From the NCBI GenBank assembly GCA_021828085.1, contig JAKATE010000139.1, positions 1 to 5,043 on the forward strand: a stretch of 5,043 nucleotides of DNA, written 5' to 3'. The position numbers were made by a program, and so were the translations under genes. Numbering within the stretch: the stretch's first letter is position 1; each line of letters starts with the position of its first letter. Under the pieces are notes generated by a model. The model worked only from the letters and a program-made list of their open reading frames with translations, did not search any database and had not been told where the DNA came from. Below, piece by piece: positions 1 to 5,043 of the stretch. Source of the stretch: Thermoplasmata archaeon (GTDB taxonomy: Archaea; Thermoplasmatota; Thermoplasmata; Lutacidiplasmatales; UBA184).

Positions 1-1
1 C

Positions 2-1330
2 TCGTCCGCTCCGGTCACGATCGTCGTCTCCATCGACCCGACGGCCTCGGTGAGCCCCACCACCTCCAACATCGACGCGGGGCAGTCCGCGACGCTCACG
101 CCTACGATCACCGGAGGCTCGAGCCCGGACACCTGCCAGTGGTACCAGAACGGCTCCGCGATCGCAGGGGCCACCAGCTGCACCGGGTACCGGTTCGTGC
201 CGGCCCGGGGAGGGACCTACCAGGTCGGGTTCTCCGCGACGGATGCGGCGACCGGTCCTCTCACGGCCTGGAGCAACGCCACGGTGGTCGCCCTCCCCGC
301 CCTGGTCGCCTCGGCCAGCCCCCTGGCGGTCATCCTGGACATGGGGATGGCCCAGCCCTTCACCGTCACCGCGGCCGGAGGGATCGCTCCGTACACCTAC
401 CAGTGGTACCTGAACCTCACCCCGATCGCCGGGGCCACCTCCGCCTCCTACACGTTCGTCCCGACGGGCCCGGGCTCCGACCGGCTGACCGTCCGCGTGG
501 CCGACTCGCACTCCGGGATCCTCTGGGTGAACGTCTCCGCCACGGTCTACCCCTCGATCTCGGTGGCGATCTCCCCCTCCGCTCCCTCCTCGGTCGCCCC
601 GGGGGCTTCGCTTCCCTTCACGGCCACCTCCTACGGAGGTGCCCCGCCCGCGACGTACCTCTGGTTCGTGAACGGCGCGGTGCAGTCGGGAGCCACGGGG
701 TCCTCCTTCTCCTTCTCGAGCTCCACGCCGGGGACCTACACGGTGAACGTGACCGTGATGGACGCGCTGGGCCACGTGGCGCGTTCCGCCTCCGTCCCCG
801 TCGTGGTCGCCGCTCCCCTCTCGGCCTCCCTCGCGCTGTCCCAGGCCACGGTGGACCTGGGGATGAGCGCCTGGTTCAACGTCTCCGTCTCCGGGGGCCT
901 CTCGCCCTACACGCTCGCCTGGACGCTCAACGGTGCGGTCTGGACCGCCCCAGGCGCGAGCGCGCTCACCTACCAGTTCGACGCCACCTCCGCCGGCACC
1001 TACGCGGTCCAGGTGACGGTGACGGACTCCCTCTCGGGGAGGGCGACCACGGCGGTCGAGACCCTGACCGTGAACGCTCCTCCGAGCGTGGCGCTCGCCG
1101 CCAACACCACGAGCACCCACGTGGGATGGACCGTCGTGCTGACCGCGACCTCCGCCGGCGGGATGGGGCCCTTCCGCTTCGTCTGGCTGCTGAACGGCAG
1201 CGCGATCGGTTCGGCCACGTCCTCGGGGTACGACTTCCTCCCGTCGGGGGCGGGCAACTACTCCTTCCAGGTCCGGATCACGGACGCCCTCGGCCGCACC
1301 GCGATCTCCTCCGTCGTCGTCGTCCAGGCG
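2..1330 (+). repeat. Five tandem Ig/PKD-like domain repeats within the surface protein
   Basis: Approximate boundaries are 2-298, 299-553, 554-811, 812-1075 and 1076-1330. Each unit opens with a short strand (for example VSISP- or LALSQ-like), has a GG-x-x-P-[YF] turn before a W in the sequence QWY, LWF, AWT or VWL, then a Gly-Ala-Thr-Ser-like turn, an aromatic-x-Phe strand, a GTY/GNY strand and a closing D-x-x-G. The units have diverged at protein level and are not near-identical DNA repeats, so they are old domain duplications and not a recent expansion. At least one further unit probably lies upstream, because the first visible residues look like the end of a preceding strand. Whether a profile search would label them PKD or another Ig-like class is uncertain. 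Confidence 0.85.
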
Positions 1331-2416
1331 CTCCGGGTCGCTTCCCAGTCCCACACCGGTGGCACCGGTGGGCCGACCGGCGCGGGCTTCCCCTGGTGGA
1401 TCGTCGTGCTCATCGTCGTGGCCCTCATCGGCCTCGCACTTCTCCTCCTCCTGCTCCGTCGACGCAAGAAGATGCCCGCGAAGGCGGAGGAGCCCAGCCC
1501 CTCCGACAGCGCAGGGCTCGCCGAGGGCTCGGGGCCCGCCGCGCTGGGGGAGGCCGCCGCCGTCGAGAGCTTCCCCGCGGCCTCGATGGACTTTGCCGCA
1601 GCGACGCCGTCGGCCGAGGGTAGCGAAGCCTCCTTCGCTCCGACGGACGAAGCGACGGCCCCGGACCCCTCCTCGATGGACGCACCCACCGAGCCCGCCT
1701 CCGCGGTCGACTTGACCCCTCCGCCTCCTCCTCCGCCCGAATACCTGGCAGTCCCGCCGCCGCCCCCGTCGGCTCCGGCCGACTCCGAGGCCGCCGTTCC
1801 GGCAGTCGAGCCCATACCTCCCGAGGTGCCGCAGGCTCCCCCGTCGGAATCCGTCCCCGCTCCCGAACCGGCTTCCGTGGGTGAAGTGCCCGTCGCTCCT
1901 CCCCCTCCCCCTCCACCCCCACCCCCACCCCCGGTGACCGGTCGCGAGGAGTCCCAGGGTGGCGTCATCCCGGCGGGAACACCTCCGGAGATGCTCGAGG
2001 CCGCCGTGGCGGGCGAGGCGGAGGCGCATCCGAGCACGGAGCACCTCACCAAGTGCCCCGAGTGCGGCTCGCCGCTCCCCACGGCGCGGTCCGACTGCTA
2101 CGTCTGCGGCTGGCAGAACTCCTGGGCGTCGGGCTCCCGGGCCGGGCCGGCCGGCGCGACCGAGGCCCCCGCGGCGTCCGTCCCTCCGCCACCCTCTCCT
2201 CCTCCCGCGCCACCGGAGCCCCCTGCGCCACCCGAGCCCCCGACGCCACCCACGTCGGCGCCCTCAGCTGCGCCCGCTCCGCCCCCGGAGGCCCCCTCCC
2301 ACGAGGCCGCCCACTCCTCGGGGGGAAGGCGCCCGACACACTGCTTCATCTGCCGCTCGGAGCTCAACGCGGAGGGCAGCTGCCCGATCTGCGGCGTGCA
2401 GTGGGCGGAAAAGTAG
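2..2416 (+). CDS. Partial membrane-anchored surface protein: Ig/PKD-like repeats, one membrane helix, proline-rich tail, two zinc ribbons (start lies left of window)
   Basis: The frame is open from base 2, so the true start is upstream; the GTG at base 50 lies inside a repeat and is not a credible start. The window shows 804 codons before the TAG. Counted from base 2, codons 1-443 hold five beta-sandwich repeats of about 85 residues with a recurring pattern: GG, PYTYQWY-like, NG, GATS, Y-x-F, GTY-x-V, and D-x-x-G. A Gly-rich spacer precedes a membrane helix at codons 463-485, closed by RRRKK. The remaining tail of about 315 residues is rich in Pro, Ala, Glu and Ser and carries two CxxC...CxxC zinc ribbons, at codons 685-702 and 781-797, the second almost at the C-terminus. 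Inferred topology is repeats outside and ribbons in the cytoplasm. The repeats suggest adhesion or ligand binding and the tail suggests a protein-interaction or signalling role. I cannot name a family for the whole protein. Confidence 0.93.
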   Translation, partial: SSAPVTIVVSIDPTASVSPTTSNIDAGQSATLTPTITGGSSPDTCQWYQNGSAIAGATSCTGYRFVPARGGTYQVGFSATDAATGPLTAWSNATVVALPALVASASPLAVILDMGMAQPFTVTAAGGIAPYTYQWYLNLTPIAGATSASYTFVPTGPGSDRLTVRVADSHSGILWVNVSATVYPSISVAISPSAPSSVAPGASLPFTATSYGGAPPATYLWFVNGAVQSGATGSSFSFSSSTPGTYTVNVTVMDALGHVARSASVPVVVAAPLSASLALSQATVDLGMSAWFNVSVSGGLSPYTLAWTLNGAVWTAPGASALTYQFDATSAGTYAVQVTVTDSLSGRATTAVETLTVNAPPSVALAANTTSTHVGWTVVLTATSAGGMGPFRFVWLLNGSAIGSATSSGYDFLPSGAGNYSFQVRITDALGRTAISSVVVVQALRVASQSHTGGTGGPTGAGFPWWIVVLIVVALIGLALLLLLLRRRKKMPAKAEEPSPSDSAGLAEGSGPAALGEAAAVESFPAASMDFAAATPSAEGSEASFAPTDEATAPDPSSMDAPTEPASAVDLTPPPPPPPEYLAVPPPPPSAPADSEAAVPAVEPIPPEVPQAPPSESVPAPEPASVGEVPVAPPPPPPPPPPPPVTGREESQGGVIPAGTPPEMLEAAVAGEAEAHPSTEHLTKCPECGSPLPTARSDCYVCGWQNSWASGSRAGPAGATEAPAASVPPPPSPPPAPPEPPAPPEPPTPPTSAPSAAPAPPPEAPSHEAAHSSGGRRPTHCFICRSELNAEGSCPICGVQWAEK
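1388..1456 (+). other. Single transmembrane helix of the surface protein
   Basis: Twenty-three residues run from Phe-Pro-Trp-Trp through a stretch of Ile, Val, Ala, Gly and Leu with no charged residue. RRRKK follows immediately at 1457-1471. By the positive-inside rule this places the repeats outside and the Pro-rich zinc-ribbon tail in the cytoplasm. The preceding Gly/Thr-rich spacer (TGGTGGPTG) looks like a flexible stalk. Confidence 0.93.
1898..1933 (+). repeat. Run of twelve proline codons in the cytoplasmic tail
   Basis: Twelve consecutive Pro codons (CCT, CCC, CCA and CCG mixed) lie between Val-Ala and Val-Thr-Gly. Shorter runs of five to seven prolines occur at roughly 1718-1770. Polyproline stretches stall ribosomes and need aIF5A in archaea, so this tract may pace translation of the tail. 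It may equally be a binding site for polyproline-recognising proteins or simply an extended spacer. Confidence 0.9.
2054..2107 (+). other. Zinc ribbon 1 in the cytoplasmic tail
   Basis: Four cysteines are arranged C-x2-C-x10-C-x2-C, with CPECGSPLP opening and CYVCGW closing. This is the short zinc-ribbon type often found at the ends of archaeal proteins. The second knuckle ends in Gly-Trp, which is common in such ribbons. Zinc binding is inferred from the cysteine spacing. Confidence 0.88.
2207..2254 (+). repeat. Proline-rich tandem repeat (APPEPP unit) linking the two zinc ribbons
   Basis: Two 18-base units (2207-2224 and 2225-2242) each encode Ala-Pro-Pro-Glu-Pro-Pro. A degenerate third copy follows (Thr-Pro-Pro-Thr, 2243-2254). 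They form the core of a Pro/Ala-rich linker of about 75 residues between the zinc ribbons, probably an extended rod-like or disordered spacer. Confidence 0.8.
2342..2392 (+). other. Zinc ribbon 2 at the extreme C-terminus
   Basis: Four cysteines are arranged C-x2-C-x9-C-x2-C (CFIC ... CPICGVQW), ending seven residues before the stop. It resembles the first ribbon in layout and in the Gly plus Trp after the last cysteine, though the intervening residues differ. The pair may form a double zinc-ribbon module. Confidence 0.88.
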
Positions 2417-2443
2417 GGTCGGGCCCTGGCCGTTCGCCCGCGG

Positions 2444-2455
2444 ACAGGTTTTACT
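2444..2455 (+). promoter_or_regulatory. Probable archaeal TATA-box promoter of the amidotransferase gene
   Basis: In a GC-rich 63-base gap the only AT-rich patch is TTTTAC at 2449-2454, preceded by the purine-rich ACAGG that could serve as a BRE. Its centre lies about 28 bases before the ATG at 2480, the distance expected if transcription starts at or next to the start codon. The only purine run nearer the ATG (GGGGT, 2472-2476) is too close to it to make a good Shine-Dalgarno site. This is inferred from position and composition. Confidence 0.5.
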
Positions 2456-2479
2456 CCTACCTGCGGCATTCGGGGTCGC

Positions 2480-3385
2480 ATGTGCCGCCTCTTCGGTCTG
2501 CTGGCCGCGGCAGCTGAGCGCCCGTCCCCCTGGCTCGTGGACGCCGAGATCCCCCTGCTCCGCCAGGCCAACATCGATCCCGGAACGCTCCAGGCCGAGG
2601 GTTGGGGGATCGGCTGGTACGAAGGAAGGACGGGGAAGCGGGCGCGGGTCGAGCGTGCGGCCGAGGCCGTCTACCTGCCGGCCCAGCGGGAGAAGTTCAC
2701 CCAGGTGGCGACCTCCGTCGTGAGCCCGCTCGTCCTCGCGCACCTCCGGAAGGCGAGCAATCCGATGCACCTCCCACGCGAGCAGCTCCTCGGCCCGGAG
2801 AACACGCAGCCTTTCCTCTCCGACGGGAGCCTCTTCGCGCACAACGGGTGGATCGCGCTCCCGCACGAGACCCGGCCGCGGCTGGGGACCCGGGCTCGCA
2901 AGCTCAGGGGGGTCAACGACTCCGAGGTCCTCCAGCAGCTCTTCCTGAAGCACCTCGACACCCTGGACGACCCGCTTCGCGCCTACGCCCAGAGCATGCG
3001 GACGCTCCACGAGGTATGGGAAGGGCAGGGCCGTCCAACCCCCGGTCCGCACGGAGGGCTCAACCTGCTGTTCTCTCGGTCCCCGGAGGAGCTCTGGGCC
3101 TTCTGCCACTTCACCGGGGAGCACGGGAGCTGTCTCAGCGGGCTCCCCCGCCCGTACTACGAGATGAGCTACGTCGCGGCCCCCGAGCGGCTGGTCGTCG
3201 CGAGCGAGCCGACGGACCGACACCTGGAGCGCTGGACCCCTCTCCGCTCCGGTCACTACCTCCACGCACGGAACGTGGGCGGACGCGTGCTGACCACGGT
3301 GGGGGAGGTCCCGGGGCTCCCGGCCTTCCCGGCCTCCGCGCGGGCGGGAGCGATGGCGTCCGTTCCAACCCTCCCTTCGGCCTGA
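2480..3385 (+). CDS. Class II glutamine amidotransferase, YafJ/EgtC/DUG3-like (COG0121)
   Basis: This complete 301-residue cytoplasmic protein begins MCRLFG, so removal of Met exposes Cys2, the N-terminal nucleophile of class II (Ntn) glutaminase domains; this fixes the ATG at 2480. Other family motifs follow in order: GWGIGWY at 41-47, HLRKAS at 88-93 (the H-x-R-x-A motif), NTQPF at 108-112, FAHNG at 119-123 (oxyanion-side Asn-Gly), NDSE at 146-149, NLLFS at 195-199 and VVASEP at 239-244. The domain should hydrolyse glutamine, or cleave a gamma-glutamyl amide as EgtC and DUG3 do. No synthetase or acceptor domain is fused and none is encoded beside it, so the physiological substrate is unknown. 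The length is usual for stand-alone members. The gene lies 63 bases after the surface-protein gene and has its own likely promoter. The last 20 or so residues look like a disordered tail. Confidence 0.93.
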   Translation: MCRLFGLLAAAAERPSPWLVDAEIPLLRQANIDPGTLQAEGWGIGWYEGRTGKRARVERAAEAVYLPAQREKFTQVATSVVSPLVLAHLRKASNPMHLPREQLLGPENTQPFLSDGSLFAHNGWIALPHETRPRLGTRARKLRGVNDSEVLQQLFLKHLDTLDDPLRAYAQSMRTLHEVWEGQGRPTPGPHGGLNLLFSRSPEELWAFCHFTGEHGSCLSGLPRPYYEMSYVAAPERLVVASEPTDRHLERWTPLRSGHYLHARNVGGRVLTTVGEVPGLPAFPASARAGAMASVPTLPSA

Positions 3386-3398
3386 AGGGCACGGCGAG

Positions 3399-3417
3399 GG
3401 GGTCCGGCGGCCCCTTT
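3399..3417 (+). terminator. Possible weak hairpin with short T run after the amidotransferase gene
   Basis: GGGGTC at 3399-3404 can pair with GGCCCC at 3409-3414 (one G-T wobble) around a four-base loop, followed by TTT. It sits 14 bases after the stop codon. Such stems arise easily in GC-rich DNA, the T run is short, and archaeal termination depends mainly on T tracts, so this is tentative. Confidence 0.22.
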
Positions 3418-3428
3418 CTGCGTCGAGC

Positions 3429-3441
3429 AAAGCCCAATTAG
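3429..3441 (+). promoter_or_regulatory. Probable archaeal TATA-box promoter of the beta-propeller gene
   Basis: AATTAG at 3436-3441 is the main AT-rich patch of the 81-base gap, with a purine-rich AAAG just upstream. It is centred about 28 bases before the ATG at 3467, matching the spacing at the previous gene. The bases between it and the ATG are almost all pyrimidine with no Shine-Dalgarno-like run, which favours a leaderless transcript. Confidence 0.5.
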
Positions 3442-3466
3442 CCCCTCCCGACCATCCCCTTCCCGC

Positions 3467-3565
3467 ATGGGGGAGACCCGAAGGTCCGGCCTCGCACGCC
3501 CGTCGCTTCTCTTGTTCTGTTGCCTGGGACTTCTCCTCGCCGCCGGCACCGCCGCGGCGTGGGCG
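3467..3565 (+). other. Sec-type signal peptide of the beta-propeller protein
   Basis: The first 33 residues have a positively charged start (MGETRRSGLAR), a Leu/Cys/Ala-rich hydrophobic core (SLLLFCCLGLLLAAG) and an Ala-x-Ala ending (AWA) before Gly-Pro-Ser-Ser. Two adjacent cysteines lie within the core; they are not followed by a convincing lipoprotein cleavage context, so I favour ordinary signal peptidase I processing. Confidence 0.85.
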
Positions 3566-5043
3566 GGCCCTTCCTCGAACGCGGGCCGCGCGACGGCCCC
3601 CGTCCCTCTCAGCGCAACCTCGGTCCCTCTCGTCACTTCGGGTCCCCTCCCGATCTTTCCCGGTTGGTCGGCGTACCACGGGGACCCCCTCCTCGACGGG
3701 CGGGCGGCGAGCTCCTCCCCCCAGCACCCGGTCCTCCTTTGGTCCATGCCCCTGCCGCTGGACACCTCGACCCCCCCGGGGCCGGGCTCGACCGAGCGTC
3801 CGTACCAGTCCTCCCCGGTCCTCGTGGGCTCTGAGGTGCTGATCCCGACGAACGACGTGCTCTACGCCTTCAACGCCACCACGGGAGCCCTGGAGCAGAG
3901 CGTCGACCTGCTGGGTCCGCTGGGGGACGGCCCCTACGTCGCCACGCCCCTGGTCACCTCGACCGGGGAGGTGGCGGTCGCCCAGGATGGGGGCGGGAAC
4001 AACGCGGGCGTGGTCGACCTGGCCACCGGGACGGTGCCCGTCGTCTGCGGGCTCAACGGGAACCCCATTGCCTCGAGCCCCGCGCCGATGCCCCAGGACC
4101 TGGTCCTCTACGCGGACGACAGCGGCAACGTGAACGCGGTCAACCTGGCGACCAGCAGCTGCACCGGGCCGGGGTTCAACAAGGCCGGCGGCGGGCCCGC
4201 GTACCGCGCCTCCCCGGCGATCGTGTACGTCAACAACCTCCGCGGGTGGGAAGCGGTCCTCTCGGACACGGGCAGCAAGAAGATCGACATCTGGCCCACT
4301 CCCGCGGGAGGAGCCTCGACGACCGTGAGCCTGACCCCCGCGCCTGCGAACCTCTACGGATCGGTGGCCGTCGCGAACATCACGAACGGCACGCAGTCCC
4401 TCGCCACCGGGTTCCTTGGCGAAGAGGTCGGGGCGGGGAGCGCGAGCTACCTGTGGTCCGTGAACCTCTCCGCGAACGCGCCCTACCCTTCCGCCCTCCA
4501 GATGCTCACGGGGCCGGGGAAGGACCCCGGCGTGGAGGGCACCGTCGCCGTCGTGGACCAGGGCGGGGCGCGCGCGGACGTGTTCCTCGGGAACGACAGC
4601 GGGGGCCTGGCAGGCTACCAGTTCAGCGACGCCGGCCGGGGCGCCTGGACCCCCCTCTGGGGATTCAACGCCGGACCCGGCGTCCAGTTCCTGGCCTCGC
4701 CGGTCTACGCCCGCGGGGACATCGTCGACGGGGGCACCAACGGTTGGCTCTACGACGTGAACGCGACCACGGGCGCGCTGACCTGGAAGATGTACCTCGG
4801 CGCTCCGATGTACGCCTCCCCCGCGGTCTCCGGGGGGATCGTGTACGCTTTCACGTCGGCCGGAGGGCTGGACGCCATCTCCCTCGCGGCCCCTCCCGTC
4901 TCGTTGGTCCCTCCAGCTCCCTCCCCCGCCGGCTCCACCAGCCCGGTGTTCATCTGGGCGGGCGCGGTGAACACGACAGGGGCGGACCGCGGGAACCTCT
5001 CCGGCGCCTCGGTGAAGCTCACGACCACCGGCGGCACGGTCCT
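3467..5043 (+). CDS. Partial secreted PQQ-type (BamB-like) beta-propeller protein (end lies right of window)
   Basis: The frame is open from ATG 3467 to the window edge (525 codons, no stop). The start is supported by the upstream TATA-like box and by an immediate signal peptide: Arg-rich n-region (R5, R6, R11), hydrophobic core at about 13-30, and a likely signal-peptidase site after AWA (residue 33). A W-x-x-Y-x-x-D...G motif at 67-78 resembles the lead-in of PQQ-repeat proteins. Eight blade-like repeats follow, near 113, 157, 201, 246, 297, 357, 408 and 448, typically SSPV...G...LYAFNATTGAL; NATTGAL recurs exactly in blades 1 and 7. From about 478 a Pro-rich linker leads into a new beta-rich region. 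The mature part has no adjacent Cys-Cys pair of the kind found in many PQQ alcohol dehydrogenases, so a binding or scaffolding role seems likelier than catalysis. It acts outside the membrane. C-terminal anchoring cannot be judged here. Confidence 0.9.
   Translation, partial: MGETRRSGLARPSLLLFCCLGLLLAAGTAAAWAGPSSNAGRATAPVPLSATSVPLVTSGPLPIFPGWSAYHGDPLLDGRAASSSPQHPVLLWSMPLPLDTSTPPGPGSTERPYQSSPVLVGSEVLIPTNDVLYAFNATTGALEQSVDLLGPLGDGPYVATPLVTSTGEVAVAQDGGGNNAGVVDLATGTVPVVCGLNGNPIASSPAPMPQDLVLYADDSGNVNAVNLATSSCTGPGFNKAGGGPAYRASPAIVYVNNLRGWEAVLSDTGSKKIDIWPTPAGGASTTVSLTPAPANLYGSVAVANITNGTQSLATGFLGEEVGAGSASYLWSVNLSANAPYPSALQMLTGPGKDPGVEGTVAVVDQGGARADVFLGNDSGGLAGYQFSDAGRGAWTPLWGFNAGPGVQFLASPVYARGDIVDGGTNGWLYDVNATTGALTWKMYLGAPMYASPAVSGGIVYAFTSAGGLDAISLAAPPVSLVPPAPSPAGSTSPVFIWAGAVNTTGADRGNLSGASVKLTTTGGTV

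Noticed and set aside
50..52. GTG as the start of the surface-protein gene
   Set aside because: The frame is open to the left edge, the upstream codons encode a plausible strand leading into repeat 1, and no signal peptide follows the GTG.
1351..1382. Repeated ACCGGT palindromes
   Set aside because: They encode the Gly/Thr spacer before the membrane helix and are explained by codon choice; no regulatory role is supported.
139..1623. Long open frame on the + strand (494 codons) overlapping the surface-protein repeats
   Set aside because: The translation is Arg, Gly, His and Pro-rich with no domain, while the overlapping frame encodes coherent repeats and a membrane helix. It is a frame shadow of GC-rich coding DNA.
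1258..2082. Open frame on the - strand with Gly-rich runs, opposite the proline-rich tail
   Set aside because: The glycine runs are simply the reverse complement of proline codons.
2417..2445. GC-rich stretch after the surface-protein stop as a hairpin terminator
   Set aside because: Short complementary pieces exist (GGGCCC), but there is no stable stem followed by a T tract separate from the promoter box.
2264..3727. Long open frame on the - strand (487 codons) covering the amidotransferase gene
   Set aside because: It lies opposite a gene with clear catalytic motifs, is dominated by Arg, Gly, Glu and Pro as expected of GC-rich antisense shadows, and shows no recognisable domain.
3520..3834. 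Open frame on the + strand overlapping the start of the propeller gene
   Set aside because: It is Pro/Arg/Gly-rich, lacks a domain, and lies out of frame within the signal-peptide and propeller coding sequence.

Overview
The window is high-GC DNA (about 70% by eye) carrying three genes, all on the + strand and tightly spaced. It reads as archaeal. Two genes have an AT-rich, TATA-like box about 28 bases before the start codon and no convincing Shine-Dalgarno site, as in leaderless archaeal transcripts. The first protein combines extracellular Ig/PKD-like repeats, one membrane helix and a cytoplasmic proline-rich tail with two zinc ribbons. A high-GC member of the Thermoplasmatota is my best guess; this is inference, and no rRNA or other phylogenetic marker is present.

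Layout: (1) bases 2-2416, the 3' part of a large surface-protein gene whose start lies left of the window. Five Ig/PKD-like repeats (2-1330) are followed by a membrane helix (1388-1456), a basic stop-transfer cluster, a long Pro/Ala/Glu/Ser-rich tail with a run of 12 prolines, and two four-cysteine zinc ribbons. (2) A 63-base gap with a probable promoter. (3) Bases 2480-3385, a complete class II glutamine amidotransferase of the YafJ/EgtC/DUG3 type (COG0121). (4) An 81-base gap with a possible weak hairpin and a second probable promoter. (5) Bases 3467-5043, the 5' part of a secreted PQQ-type beta-propeller protein that runs off the right edge. Its signal peptide, eight recognisable blade motifs and the beginning of a following domain are visible.

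The two flanking genes act at or outside the cell surface, while the amidotransferase should be cytoplasmic. The second and third genes each seem to have their own promoter, so this looks like three adjacent co-directional genes and not one operon. No functional link between them can be shown from sequence alone. The most interesting object is the first protein, whose layout would allow it to connect the outside of the cell to a cytoplasmic zinc-ribbon module. I saw no RNA gene, mobile element, CRISPR array or attachment site.
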